A stretch of DNA of 64,000 bases from contig CAVQRC010000009.1 of NCBI GenBank assembly GCA_963715045.1, positions 62,001-126,000 of the forward strand, written 5' to 3'. The notes below the pieces were generated by a model. It had not been told where the DNA came from. It made no database searches and was given only the letters and a program-made list of their open reading frames with translations. Below are positions 47,973-55,713 of the stretch, in pieces. The position numbers and the translations under genes were made by a program. This stretch comes from CAVQRC01 sp963715045. Lineage in GTDB: Bacteria > Planctomycetota > Planctomycetia > Pirellulales > Lacipirellulaceae. Every line of letters begins with the position of its first letter. The stretch's first letter is position 1.

Positions 47973-48899
47973 ATGAGAGACTGGCCATATCGGGCGGCGA
48001 TCTTCGCCGCGTGTGCGTTCGCCCCCCACGCCGCGGACGGGTACGCGATCCCGATGTTAGGCGGCGGACAGATTACGGCACCCATGAAGCATGCGGACAT
48101 CACTTTCGACGGCGTGAATCTCGACGTTCACGTCGACTCGACCGTGGCGACACCGATTCTCCGTCCGCTGACGTCACCCGCCCAGTTCGATCCGGCGATG
48201 CCTTGGGCAGTGCTGCAGGATAAGGCTTACAACTTTCAATACGGCTGGAATCCTGGAGGATTCTTCGTGCCTCCGGCGGGCACAGGAATCTGGATCGAGC
48301 GGCTTGCGACCACGCCCGACCTCGAAGTCTACTTCGTTGACGGCCCGCCCGCCTCGTTGCCGTATGAGCCGATCTTCGGAACCGCTGGCAGTCCACCGGT
48401 GTGGAAATGGAGCGGCGCGATGACGCATAACGCCTACGCAGTGCTCAATCCCTCGAAGCCTGCTTACGAAGCGACCTACAGGGTGTATCTCGGTGACGCG
48501 GCGACAGGAGTTGCAGTCGCCGGATATGGCGCGGCGGAGGTGACCTTTCAGTTCGGGGCCCTGCTGTCAGCAGACTTCGACGAAGATCAGGACGTCGATG
48601 GCGATGACTTTTTGGTCTGGCAGAACGGTTTCGGCACGATGAATGTCGCAACCCACATGCAGGGCGATGCCAATGCCGATGGTGATGTGGATGGCGATGA
48701 TTTCCTGATCTGGCAGAGCCAGTACGGAGCTGGCAGCCGCGTGTCACTGACAACCGCACCCGAACCGGCTTCGATCGGTTTAGCGCTCGTCCTGCTGGCC
48801 ATGGGAGCAAGTTCACATCGCCGCAGAGTCTTCTCGAGTAATCTGCGGTGGCCCGGTGTCAGGGTTCGATCGTACGCGGCACGGCCAGGTTCATCGTGA
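47973..48899 (+). CDS. Dockerin-like / PEP-CTERM secreted protein, paralogue of the gene upstream
   Basis: 308 residues. Signal peptide from MRDWPYRAAIF (cleavage near ADG). The body is related to the previous gene (QYGWNPGGFFVPP, GIWIERLATTPDLEVYFV, MTHNAYAVLNPSKPAYEATYRVYLGDA). A dockerin-like pair is added (DFDEDQDVDGDDFLVWQ, DANADGDVDGDDFLIWQ), then APEPASIGLALVLLAMGASSHRRR. The last 25 residues run past the PEP tail and overlap the convergent lipoprotein gene by 41 bases, so the real stop may be earlier or the end may be frame-shifted. Confidence 0.75.
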   Translation: MRDWPYRAAIFAACAFAPHAADGYAIPMLGGGQITAPMKHADITFDGVNLDVHVDSTVATPILRPLTSPAQFDPAMPWAVLQDKAYNFQYGWNPGGFFVPPAGTGIWIERLATTPDLEVYFVDGPPASLPYEPIFGTAGSPPVWKWSGAMTHNAYAVLNPSKPAYEATYRVYLGDAATGVAVAGYGAAEVTFQFGALLSADFDEDQDVDGDDFLVWQNGFGTMNVATHMQGDANADGDVDGDDFLIWQSQYGAGSRVSLTTAPEPASIGLALVLLAMGASSHRRRVFSSNLRWPGVRVRSYAARPGSS

Positions 48900-49326
48900 C
48901 CGACGGCGCAATGGCGTCGACCTGCAGTGCAGGAGGTTCGTAACCGGTGGCGATGTAGCTCACACCTGGCTTGCCGTTGGCCGGTTCGACCTTCCAGCAT
49001 TCCACCATCACCCGGTAGGTGCCCGGCACGAGGCCATCGCCGGGACGGAACGACGTGACTTCGAATTCGCCGTCGACCTCGAACGTGGCCCTGCCGGGGC
49101 GGCGGGGCAGCCCGGCCGCGACCTCGACTGGCAGGAATCGAATGCGGCCCGGGCCAGGGCAGGCACCACCGGCGAATTGTACGGTGCCGGTCACCGGAAT
49201 CGTTGCCGGCAGATGCGATTCGCCGCATCCCGTCAGTGACATCACCGCGGCGACCAGGAGCATTCGCGACAACCACGCAGGACTGCCAGGAGAGAAGCCG
49301 CAACTCAACCCGAATTGATGGCTCAC
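48859..49326 (-). CDS. Small lipoprotein, translationally coupled to the prepilin gene
   Basis: 155 residues. GTG start overlapping the prepilin TGA as GTGA, which implies coupled translation. Lipobox MSLTGC after a hydrophobic core; the mature protein (VTGTVQFAGGACPGPGRIRFLPV ... GTYRVMVECW) is a carboxypeptidase-regulatory-like beta-sandwich, as in the lipoprotein at 43946. Together with the prepilin it makes the common planctomycete pair. Confidence 0.82.
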   Translation of the reverse strand: MSHQFGLSCGFSPGSPAWLSRMLLVAAVMSLTGCGESHLPATIPVTGTVQFAGGACPGPGRIRFLPVEVAAGLPRRPGRATFEVDGEFEVTSFRPGDGLVPGTYRVMVECWKVEPANGKPGVSYIATGYEPPALQVDAIAPSVTMNLAVPRTIEP

Positions 49327-50303
49327 GGTAGACTGACAACCTCACCTCCTGCGCGACTGCCCAATTCGTTGTAGAGCTTGTAGTCGATGGCCTCACTGAA
49401 AAAATGGACGCTGCCATCGCACAGCAGAAACTGCGCACCGCCTGGATGCAGGCTCTTGAATCCGCATGATCGGGTGAGAGCAGCCGTGGTATTGCGACCG
49501 TTGTCAGGCTCGAGAATATTGAGCGCAATCGCGGTCGACGTCACGGAGAAGTTGTTGACATACGCGCCGTTGAACCCGCAGTGGGTCGAGACCGTTTCAC
49601 CGCAGAGGATCGTGCTGCTGAGGCCATCGAGCACCTCCGCAAAGCGGACACTCACCGGGTAGCGGGCGATCATTCCGGGAAACTGGCCGGGCTCGATTCC
49701 GAGACCCCGATTAGGCAGCGAGCCGAAGCTCCAGCCAAGTCGACAGCAATAGTTGGACGAACTGGGGACAGGATCGGGGCAGTCCGCGCAACTATCCATG
49801 TGGGTCGGCCCGAGCGAGCCCCAGTACGAAATCCGGGCGACGGCCCGCAAGGCGACATTCGCATGATGCCGCGTGCTGATCGGGTCGTCGGCGCCGGGAT
49901 CGGTCGGACAGAGATAGACCGGCACGACGTTGCCCAGGGCGGCCAGGTTGTCGACGTGCGACATCGGCAGGCGGAAATCGAATCGGTCATAGGCCGATTG
50001 CTCTTCGAGATAGAGCAGCAGGAAGCTCGCCCAGGTGCCCCCCGGTGTATCGCTTTGAATGCCACTGGCTCCATAAGGGAGGACGTTGTGGGCGGAATGA
50101 TAATTCTGCATCGCCAGGCCGATCTGGCGGAGGTTATTCCCACATCCGGTTCGTCGTGCGGTTTCGCGTGCGGCCTGGACGGCCGGAAGCAGGAGGGCCA
50201 CAAGGATTCCGATGATCGCGATCACGACCAACAGTTCCACAAGCGTAAAACCGCGTGGCTGACTGGCCGGATGCGAGAACTTGGAAATTCCGGTCTCAGT
50301 CAT
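49323..50303 (-). CDS. DUF1559 prepilin-like protein
   Basis: 326 residues. The signature GFTLVELLVVIAIIGILVAL is preceded by a 17-residue leader; processing occurs before Phe with Glu at +5. Further family features: TARRTGCGNNLRQIGLAMQNYHSAH and the C-terminal LHPGGAQFLLCDGSVHFFSE. Extra Cys pairs (DSCADCPDPV, NYCCRLG) may form disulfides. The stop is shared with the start of the downstream lipoprotein. Confidence 0.92.
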   Translation of the reverse strand: MTETGISKFSHPASQPRGFTLVELLVVIAIIGILVALLLPAVQAARETARRTGCGNNLRQIGLAMQNYHSAHNVLPYGASGIQSDTPGGTWASFLLLYLEEQSAYDRFDFRLPMSHVDNLAALGNVVPVYLCPTDPGADDPISTRHHANVALRAVARISYWGSLGPTHMDSCADCPDPVPSSSNYCCRLGWSFGSLPNRGLGIEPGQFPGMIARYPVSVRFAEVLDGLSSTILCGETVSTHCGFNGAYVNNFSVTSTAIALNILEPDNGRNTTAALTRSCGFKSLHPGGAQFLLCDGSVHFFSEAIDYKLYNELGSRAGGEVVSLP

Positions 50304-50529
50304 GAGATGGCGACTTGGGGATGATTCTCGAGGACGGTTCAGCGGTCGCCGCGGATTATACCACCGGCGTCAGCGGCATGTTCCAGCGAGTCGTGCCGGT
50401 GTAGCCGGGTCACTCCGTGACCCGGTGCGGTGGATCATCCTCGGACGGGACCGCATGAGGGCCGGCGGAGCGTCAGGACTTTGGCCGCGGCGTGCTGGAT
50501 CGCCGCTTTCCCCTCGGCCAGCGTAAGAT

Positions 50530-50757
50530 CTGTCATTTGCTATTTGTCATAATCATTTGTCATTCTGGTTACGCTTTGTTGTCTGGCGATGTGCTTGCCA
50601 GACAGCGTTTCAGGCAATTCATCCGCCAGCTTGATGATGCGAACCGCAAAACCAATCAGTCGTTCTTCAATTGCATTGGCCGTCACTTCACCCATCTCGT
50701 CAATCTCAACGAGAACATGACAAATGAAATGTGACGAATGACAAATAACAAATGGCA
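50530..50757. mobile_element. Small inverted-repeat element carrying a four-helix-bundle gene relic
   Basis: The two ends are imperfect inverted repeats of about 35-44 bases. The left end reads CATTTGCTATTTGTCATAA then TCATTTGTCATT; the complement of the right end reads CATTTGTTATTTGTCATTCG then TTTCATTTGTCAT. The AT-rich ends contrast with the surrounding high-GC DNA. Genes of the four-helix-bundle (S23/IVP) family are known as mobile, cassette-like genes. This copy is too short to encode a whole protein, so it resembles a MITE-like remnant. Confidence 0.6.
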
Positions 50758-50758
50758 A
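50540..50758 (-). pseudogene. Truncated four-helix-bundle (23S rRNA-intervening-type) protein
   Basis: The translated 72 residues include EERLIGFAVRIIKLADELPE and TLSGKHIARQ, the N-terminal helix of the four-helix-bundle family. After ARQ the usual continuation (LLRSGTSVGANY-like) is absent and the frame runs into the inverted repeat and stops. About two thirds of the family length (usually around 120 residues) is missing, indicating a deletion derivative. Confidence 0.65.
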
Positions 50759-50762
50759 CCGC

Positions 50763-51590
50763 TCAACGGGGATTCCGCTTCGTGAGAAGAAACTTTCGCA
50801 ATCCTGGCAGGTCGTCGGTATTAATGAGATCGACCCCGGCCTCGTAGAGTTCGTTCCAGGCCTTCGGCTGATCGGGGACGGCCCAGAATCGCAGCAGATA
50901 GCCTCGCTGGTGGACGTCGGCGACGAGCTGCCGCAGTTTCTGCCGCTGCTGCGGGGGCAGTTCGCCTTCGCCGCGCCAGGCGAAAGAATCCCGCCAGTTT
51001 CCGCTCACCAGCGGCATCAGGTCGGGTGAGCGGCCTTCCTCAAGTTCGTTGAGCCGCCCGTCGATGCCCGCGATCCGAGTGGTATCATTGGCGATCTCTT
51101 CGATCGGCCGATTGCCGCTGATCACGACGCGGACAGGCGGGTGCTGATCGCCTTGGCGTTTTTGAAACAACTCCGGGTAGGTGCTGAGCGTGTTGCGGAG
51201 CACCTGATAGGTTTGGGGACCGTTCGACTTGATGTCGATCAACAGCAGCACCGACTGCCCCGGCTCGTGAACCCATCCGGCCCGCTCTTCGACACGCTGC
51301 TTGAGTGGATCGAGGTACAGCTTCTCGAGCGTGCGTTCCTGCCGCACATCGATCCGATCGTGGGCCACGAGGAGCCGGCCGTCGATGAGATAAATGTCGG
51401 CTTCGACGCTGCAGAACCCATTGTCGAGTGCGTCCAACAGGGGCCGATCGTGTCGATAGTCGTTGTGGGCGTGCGCTCTGGGGAGAGAGTTTGTTTCAGC
51501 AACGCAGGTTGTGGCGGCAATGCATTGGGCCACGACGCTGACGAGAACGACGACGCGGTGAAGATGGAGTGCCAGTTGAATGGCGATCAT
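50763..51590 (-). CDS. Exported PI-PLC/GDPD-like phosphodiesterase
   Basis: 275 residues with a signal peptide (LVSVVAQCIAATTCVA). The TIM-barrel motifs HAHNDYRHDRPLLDALDNGF, VEADIYLIDGRLLVAHD (Glu-x-Asp and His) and LLIDIKSNG match the phosphatidylinositol-phospholipase C / glycerophosphodiester phosphodiesterase superfamily, close to the AIM6-like group. The last strand has GVDLINTDDLPGLRKFL. It probably cleaves a phosphodiester outside the cytoplasm. It follows the AsmA-like gene in the same direction with 80 bases between. Confidence 0.82.
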   Translation of the reverse strand: MIAIQLALHLHRVVVLVSVVAQCIAATTCVAETNSLPRAHAHNDYRHDRPLLDALDNGFCSVEADIYLIDGRLLVAHDRIDVRQERTLEKLYLDPLKQRVEERAGWVHEPGQSVLLLIDIKSNGPQTYQVLRNTLSTYPELFQKRQGDQHPPVRVVISGNRPIEEIANDTTRIAGIDGRLNELEEGRSPDLMPLVSGNWRDSFAWRGEGELPPQQRQKLRQLVADVHQRGYLLRFWAVPDQPKAWNELYEAGVDLINTDDLPGLRKFLLTKRNPR

Positions 51591-51670
51591 GTGGTCCCTT
51601 CTGGGACAGCCAGGAGAGGTCATCGTACGGTGGAGCGGGCTGATTTGAGTGGCCATGGGCGTTTGGGAGT

Positions 51671-54600
51671 TTATGGCTTGGGTTGGAGGAGCCCTTCCAG
51701 GGCACGGTTGAGTCCTTCACCAATGACTCCGCGGGCGGCTCCGCGGAGCATCTGTTGCGACACCTGGCGGAGTGCGTCCCGGTCGAGGCGGGGTCGCGAA
51801 AGGGTTCCGCCCACGCGGACCCGGATCGGCTGGCCGGCCAATCCACGAAGCCAGGGGTCGCTGCGGACCCACGCTTCGCTGATCGGAACCTCGAGCAGTA
51901 TATCGAGCGTCTCGTCGAGTCCAACCGATCCCTGCGAACGAAGCACGACATCTCCGCTGCGGAATTCCAGGCCTCGATGGTGGACTCTTCCATCGGCGAG
52001 GTGGAAGTCGACCACCCGTTCTTCGATGATCAGCCAGTCGCGCGACGGTCGCGAGAGACCCTCCAAGGACTGCCGCATCCGCAACAGGCCGTGCACCTGT
52101 TCAGCGAGCAGCAGCCATTCGGTCGTTTCCTGACCGGGTTGGACCCGGGCGTTGTGCACGACCAGTTGCCCTCCCAGTGTCGATTTTCGGGGTGTATCAA
52201 GAGGGACCTGCCCGCCTGCCATACGCACCGTGAATGCGCCCTCGCTACGGGTCACCCGGGCCAGAATCGGGGCAATGTACTTGAGCACCGCATCGCTGAC
52301 CTCGGGCGTGATGTGGACGCGGGAGACGACTTCGCCTTGCGGGAGCTGGATCAAGCCCGGTTGTGGATCGAACACAGCCCGAGCGGCTGCCCGCAGAATT
52401 CCCTCCTGGCCCACCTGGGCTTCGAGCGGATCCAGAATCGCCGCCCCGTTGGCGAGCGTGACGTTCATTCTCCCCGGCTGAACGACCAGCCCATAGAGAT
52501 CGATGTTGGACCAGGCGGCTGTCGTCTTGATCCGCAGTTGTCGGGTCCAGTGCGGAGCGATGGTTGCGGCCGCGGTCAGTGTCGTGGGTGCAACTCCCGT
52601 TTCAGCGGTCAGAAGCGCTCCCTGGATTTCGAACCGCGCCTGTTCGCGACCGGTCAGGCGAACCCCCGGCCCCAGGTACGATTGGGCAAGCGCGGTCAGT
52701 TCCGCCAGATCATAGTCGAGGGATCCATCCAGTTGGAGTTGGGCCGTCCCGCGCAGGTCGCGAATCGTCCCTTGCAATTGACCGGTGAATTTGCTGCCGG
52801 TCCAGGACAGGGTTTCGAGTCTGATATCGCCGACATCGCTGACATCGGCCCGGGTCGCCATTTCCGCGCGCGGCTCATTCCACACGGTTCGGTAGCCAGC
52901 CTGTTGTTGGGGTGTGGCCGGTACAAAGCGATAGACCTGGATGTCACGGCCGCCCGCATCGAGCAACACGTGCAAGCCCTGGGCATCGTGCCGCAGTTCG
53001 ACCTGACCCTCGAGCGCTCCACCCACTCTCCACGGCCGCGGCAAGTCGGTCGGGCCCAGGTACCAGGAATCGAGCCGCTCGAGATGCGTCAGAAAACTTC
53101 CCGATCCCTTCACACTTGGAGTGCCGCCGGCCGGCAAGTCGCAGACGACCTCTGGGAACTCGAAACTGGCTGCCGAAGATGCGATTCGGCAATTTGCCAG
53201 GACGATCCGGCTCAGATCGCGATGGACCTCGGCCAGATCCGTGCGAACCTCGAGTTGCTGCTCGTCGATCTGCCACCGGGGAAGCTGCAGGCGAAGATCG
53301 TCGACTCGCAATACGGTGTCCCGGCCGAGCTGGAAGCGATCGCCCGTCTGAGTGAGGTTTCCGCTCATCCAGACCTGGCCTGTCGCTGGCGGCGGCGGCG
53401 ATTCAAGCCAGGGTTCGAGTCGCGCGAGCCAACTCTCGAGCTGCCCTTCGAGGACGACGGCCAGTTCGGATACCGTCGTGGTGTCGGTTGCCGGTTTGCC
53501 AAACTGCCAGTCGGATTGCGGCTCGATCGTGAGTCGATCGGGGCCGGCCAGGACTTGGAGTGTCCCGCCGCGGACCAGCGTGAGTTGGCCGCCGTCGCGG
53601 TTGATGTGGGCTGTCGCCGCGACCTCGATGGACGGTTCATGGAAAAGCGGGCGGCCTGCCTGAACGACGTTCAACTGGTCGATGCGTCCACTCAGTAGCG
53701 CGGTCGAAGACGCCGCCGCCGGTTCAGGCCGCCATGACGCCGTGAATCGACCCGTGCCGGCAAACCGCCACGTGCCGAGGTCGACAAACTGCTCGAGTTC
53801 GTTCGCGAGTCGATCGAGATCGAACGCCAGATCGGCCTGAAACTGATCGCGATCCCCGCTGGCTTCCCCGTTCACGAACGAAGATGCGAGCTGCAGGCGG
53901 TCGAGCTTCCAGTCGGGCGTTTGGTTGGCCACGACCGAAACACGGATCGGGTCGTCCCAGCGAATCTCGCGGCCGGCCCGCGTCGCCACCAGATTGCCGG
54001 TCTGCAGCGTACCCGAGAGTCGCCGACCGCTGTCCACCTGCTCCGCGCGAACACTCAAACCGGCCGTGCCTGAAGTCACTTGCACATCGCCGCGAAGCGC
54101 GAGCGTCTGCGGAAGCAACGCGGCCAGCCGGCTCAGATCGACCTGGGCCTCGAGCTTCCCCGACACCGCGTCCCAGCGTTGCTGAGTCGCGCCCGTCAAC
54201 GGAAACTCCGCCCGCAGATTCATCTCACCCGCGTCGCAACTCGCCTCGAGCTGTTCGATCCGGAGTTGCGGTCCTTGACGACTCAGCCGCCAGGGCAGAT
54301 TGAACTCGCGAAACACCAGCTCATCACTCCCCAACGCAGCGGCCGACACCGCCAGGCCCGCGAACCGCGCATCTCCGTGCGTCTGCCATTGCTCAGCCCC
54401 GCTCCATTGCACACTCGCCGCGACGATTAACTCACCCTCAAGGCGGACACCTTCAAACCACCGTTCCAGGAGTCCGGCGAGTGGCGGCAATTGCAACGCG
54501 TCGATCTTGAGCTCTAGCTGGCGACGTTCTTCGGTGAGTTGGGAAAGATCTATTTGAAAGTCGCCGGCCGGGCGGTCGAATACGGCCACCTGCCCCCCCG

Positions 54601-55183
54601 CCGAAAGCTCGGCCACGGGCTGCGCCGAGTCGCCCGTCAAGCGGCACGCGACATCCACCGACCGCAGCGTCCACGCTTCACCACGAACGCGATCGGCCAC
54701 GTCGATTCTGGCGTCGTTGATCTGAAGCTTGACCCTCGCGGGACGACCGTTCGGATCCCGGGATGCGAGGTAGGCTGCAATCGCGTCTTCGAGATTGCTG
54801 CCGTCGGAGCGGAGTGATACGTGGACGACGGGCCCGCTGATCGCAATCGTACCCAGATCGCTGGCATCGATCGCCAGGCTTAACAGCGTCTGGCTGATTT
54901 CAATCTGCGGAACTTCGCAAAGCACATCTCCCGATTGCTCGGTGACCGTGATGCCAGTCAGTTGGACGGGCGAGAACCAGCCCAGCGATGCTCCCTCTGC
55001 CGAACCCGTGAGGCCGGCCGCGGCGAGATTGTTGGCCAGCAGCGAGTTGATCAGCGACGTATGAGCAATGATGGCGGGCGCGAAGACGACAAGCAGCACC
55101 AGCAACAGCACGATGCCGAGAAGTACCCGCCGCCTTTTCTTGCGGCGCGGGGCGGTCAAGTCTCGCATCCGGAATCGAGGCAT
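51671..55183 (-). CDS. Large AsmA/TamB-like envelope protein
   Basis: 1,170 residues. A basic N-terminus and one transmembrane helix (VLLGIVLLLVLLVVFAPAII) are followed by NSLLANNLAAAGLTGSAEGASLGWFSPVQLTGITV, the beginning of AsmA-like proteins. The long rest is repeated beta strands with amphipathic pattern (e.g. VQLTGITVTEQSGDVLCEV, LTAAATIAPHWTRQLRI). The C-terminus has the AsmA-type GSVGLDETLDILLEVPI ... GQPIRVRVGGTLSRPRL. Such bridge-like proteins are implicated in lipid transfer between membranes or in outer-membrane assembly. It may form an operon with the phosphodiesterase downstream. Confidence 0.82.
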   Translation of the reverse strand: MPRFRMRDLTAPRRKKRRRVLLGIVLLLVLLVVFAPAIIAHTSLINSLLANNLAAAGLTGSAEGASLGWFSPVQLTGITVTEQSGDVLCEVPQIEISQTLLSLAIDASDLGTIAISGPVVHVSLRSDGSNLEDAIAAYLASRDPNGRPARVKLQINDARIDVADRVRGEAWTLRSVDVACRLTGDSAQPVAELSAGGQVAVFDRPAGDFQIDLSQLTEERRQLELKIDALQLPPLAGLLERWFEGVRLEGELIVAASVQWSGAEQWQTHGDARFAGLAVSAAALGSDELVFREFNLPWRLSRQGPQLRIEQLEASCDAGEMNLRAEFPLTGATQQRWDAVSGKLEAQVDLSRLAALLPQTLALRGDVQVTSGTAGLSVRAEQVDSGRRLSGTLQTGNLVATRAGREIRWDDPIRVSVVANQTPDWKLDRLQLASSFVNGEASGDRDQFQADLAFDLDRLANELEQFVDLGTWRFAGTGRFTASWRPEPAAASSTALLSGRIDQLNVVQAGRPLFHEPSIEVAATAHINRDGGQLTLVRGGTLQVLAGPDRLTIEPQSDWQFGKPATDTTTVSELAVVLEGQLESWLARLEPWLESPPPPATGQVWMSGNLTQTGDRFQLGRDTVLRVDDLRLQLPRWQIDEQQLEVRTDLAEVHRDLSRIVLANCRIASSAASFEFPEVVCDLPAGGTPSVKGSGSFLTHLERLDSWYLGPTDLPRPWRVGGALEGQVELRHDAQGLHVLLDAGGRDIQVYRFVPATPQQQAGYRTVWNEPRAEMATRADVSDVGDIRLETLSWTGSKFTGQLQGTIRDLRGTAQLQLDGSLDYDLAELTALAQSYLGPGVRLTGREQARFEIQGALLTAETGVAPTTLTAAATIAPHWTRQLRIKTTAAWSNIDLYGLVVQPGRMNVTLANGAAILDPLEAQVGQEGILRAAARAVFDPQPGLIQLPQGEVVSRVHITPEVSDAVLKYIAPILARVTRSEGAFTVRMAGGQVPLDTPRKSTLGGQLVVHNARVQPGQETTEWLLLAEQVHGLLRMRQSLEGLSRPSRDWLIIEERVVDFHLADGRVHHRGLEFRSGDVVLRSQGSVGLDETLDILLEVPISEAWVRSDPWLRGLAGQPIRVRVGGTLSRPRLDRDALRQVSQQMLRGAARGVIGEGLNRALEGLLQPKP

Positions 55184-55463
55184 TGCAAAGCCACCTGGTC
55201 GAAGGAAGGGCGGATCAAGACTCCTCGGTGCGAGTTGCAGTCCTCCCGTGGGCCCTGGTCGAGTCGGAGCTGGTCGAGTCGGAGCTGGGGACGGAGGTCC
55301 GCTGAGTTCCAGGCGCGTCGAAACTCGCTACAATGCCGACGTGGCGTGGATCGCGGGGCGGGGATTATAGACAAACTGGGGAAGCGGTCCCAGGTCAGTT
55401 ACACATCAGAAAGAGCCGCATGAGCCGTGGGACCAGGGGTCCCTAAGCCCCAAGCCCATCCAC

Positions 55464-55628
55464 ATGAAGATCTGCAACCACACCTTTCGCGGCACAGGCA
55501 TTACCAACTACATGAAAGACGGCGGGGCACTCAAGAACGCCCAGGATATGGCCGGGCACGCCGATCCCAGAACCACCCGTCTTTACGATCATAGCGGAGA
55601 TCAGGTCACACTCGATGAGGTTGAGTGA
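55464..55628 (+). pseudogene. C-terminal remnant of a tyrosine recombinase (integrase)
   Basis: 54 residues, MKICNHTFRGTGITNYMKDG to LDEVE. It carries the HTFRGTGIT box (His-x-x-Arg), the AGHADPRTT turn (His) and the catalytic Tyr in TRLYDH, thus the last third of a phage-type integrase. Upstream in frame only unrelated codons are found and the N-terminal core is missing. It marks the edge of a lower-GC segment. It is likely a relic of an integrated element. Confidence 0.75.
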
Positions 55629-55713
55629 CATATTTGACAGACCGACGGTCAGCCCGCACCGCGTTGTTTTCTGGCCAAGAGTTCCCGCTTCCAGTCGTCG
55701 ACGGCAGAACGTA

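Noticed and set aside
51683..53698. 671-codon open frame on the plus strand
   Set aside because: Antisense to the AsmA-like gene; its translation is Arg/Glu/Gln-rich without a domain, and the minus strand protein has signal anchor and family ends.
55443..55631. 62-codon open frame on the minus strand
   Set aside because: It mirrors the integrase remnant, whose plus-strand translation has the HxxR and Tyr motifs.
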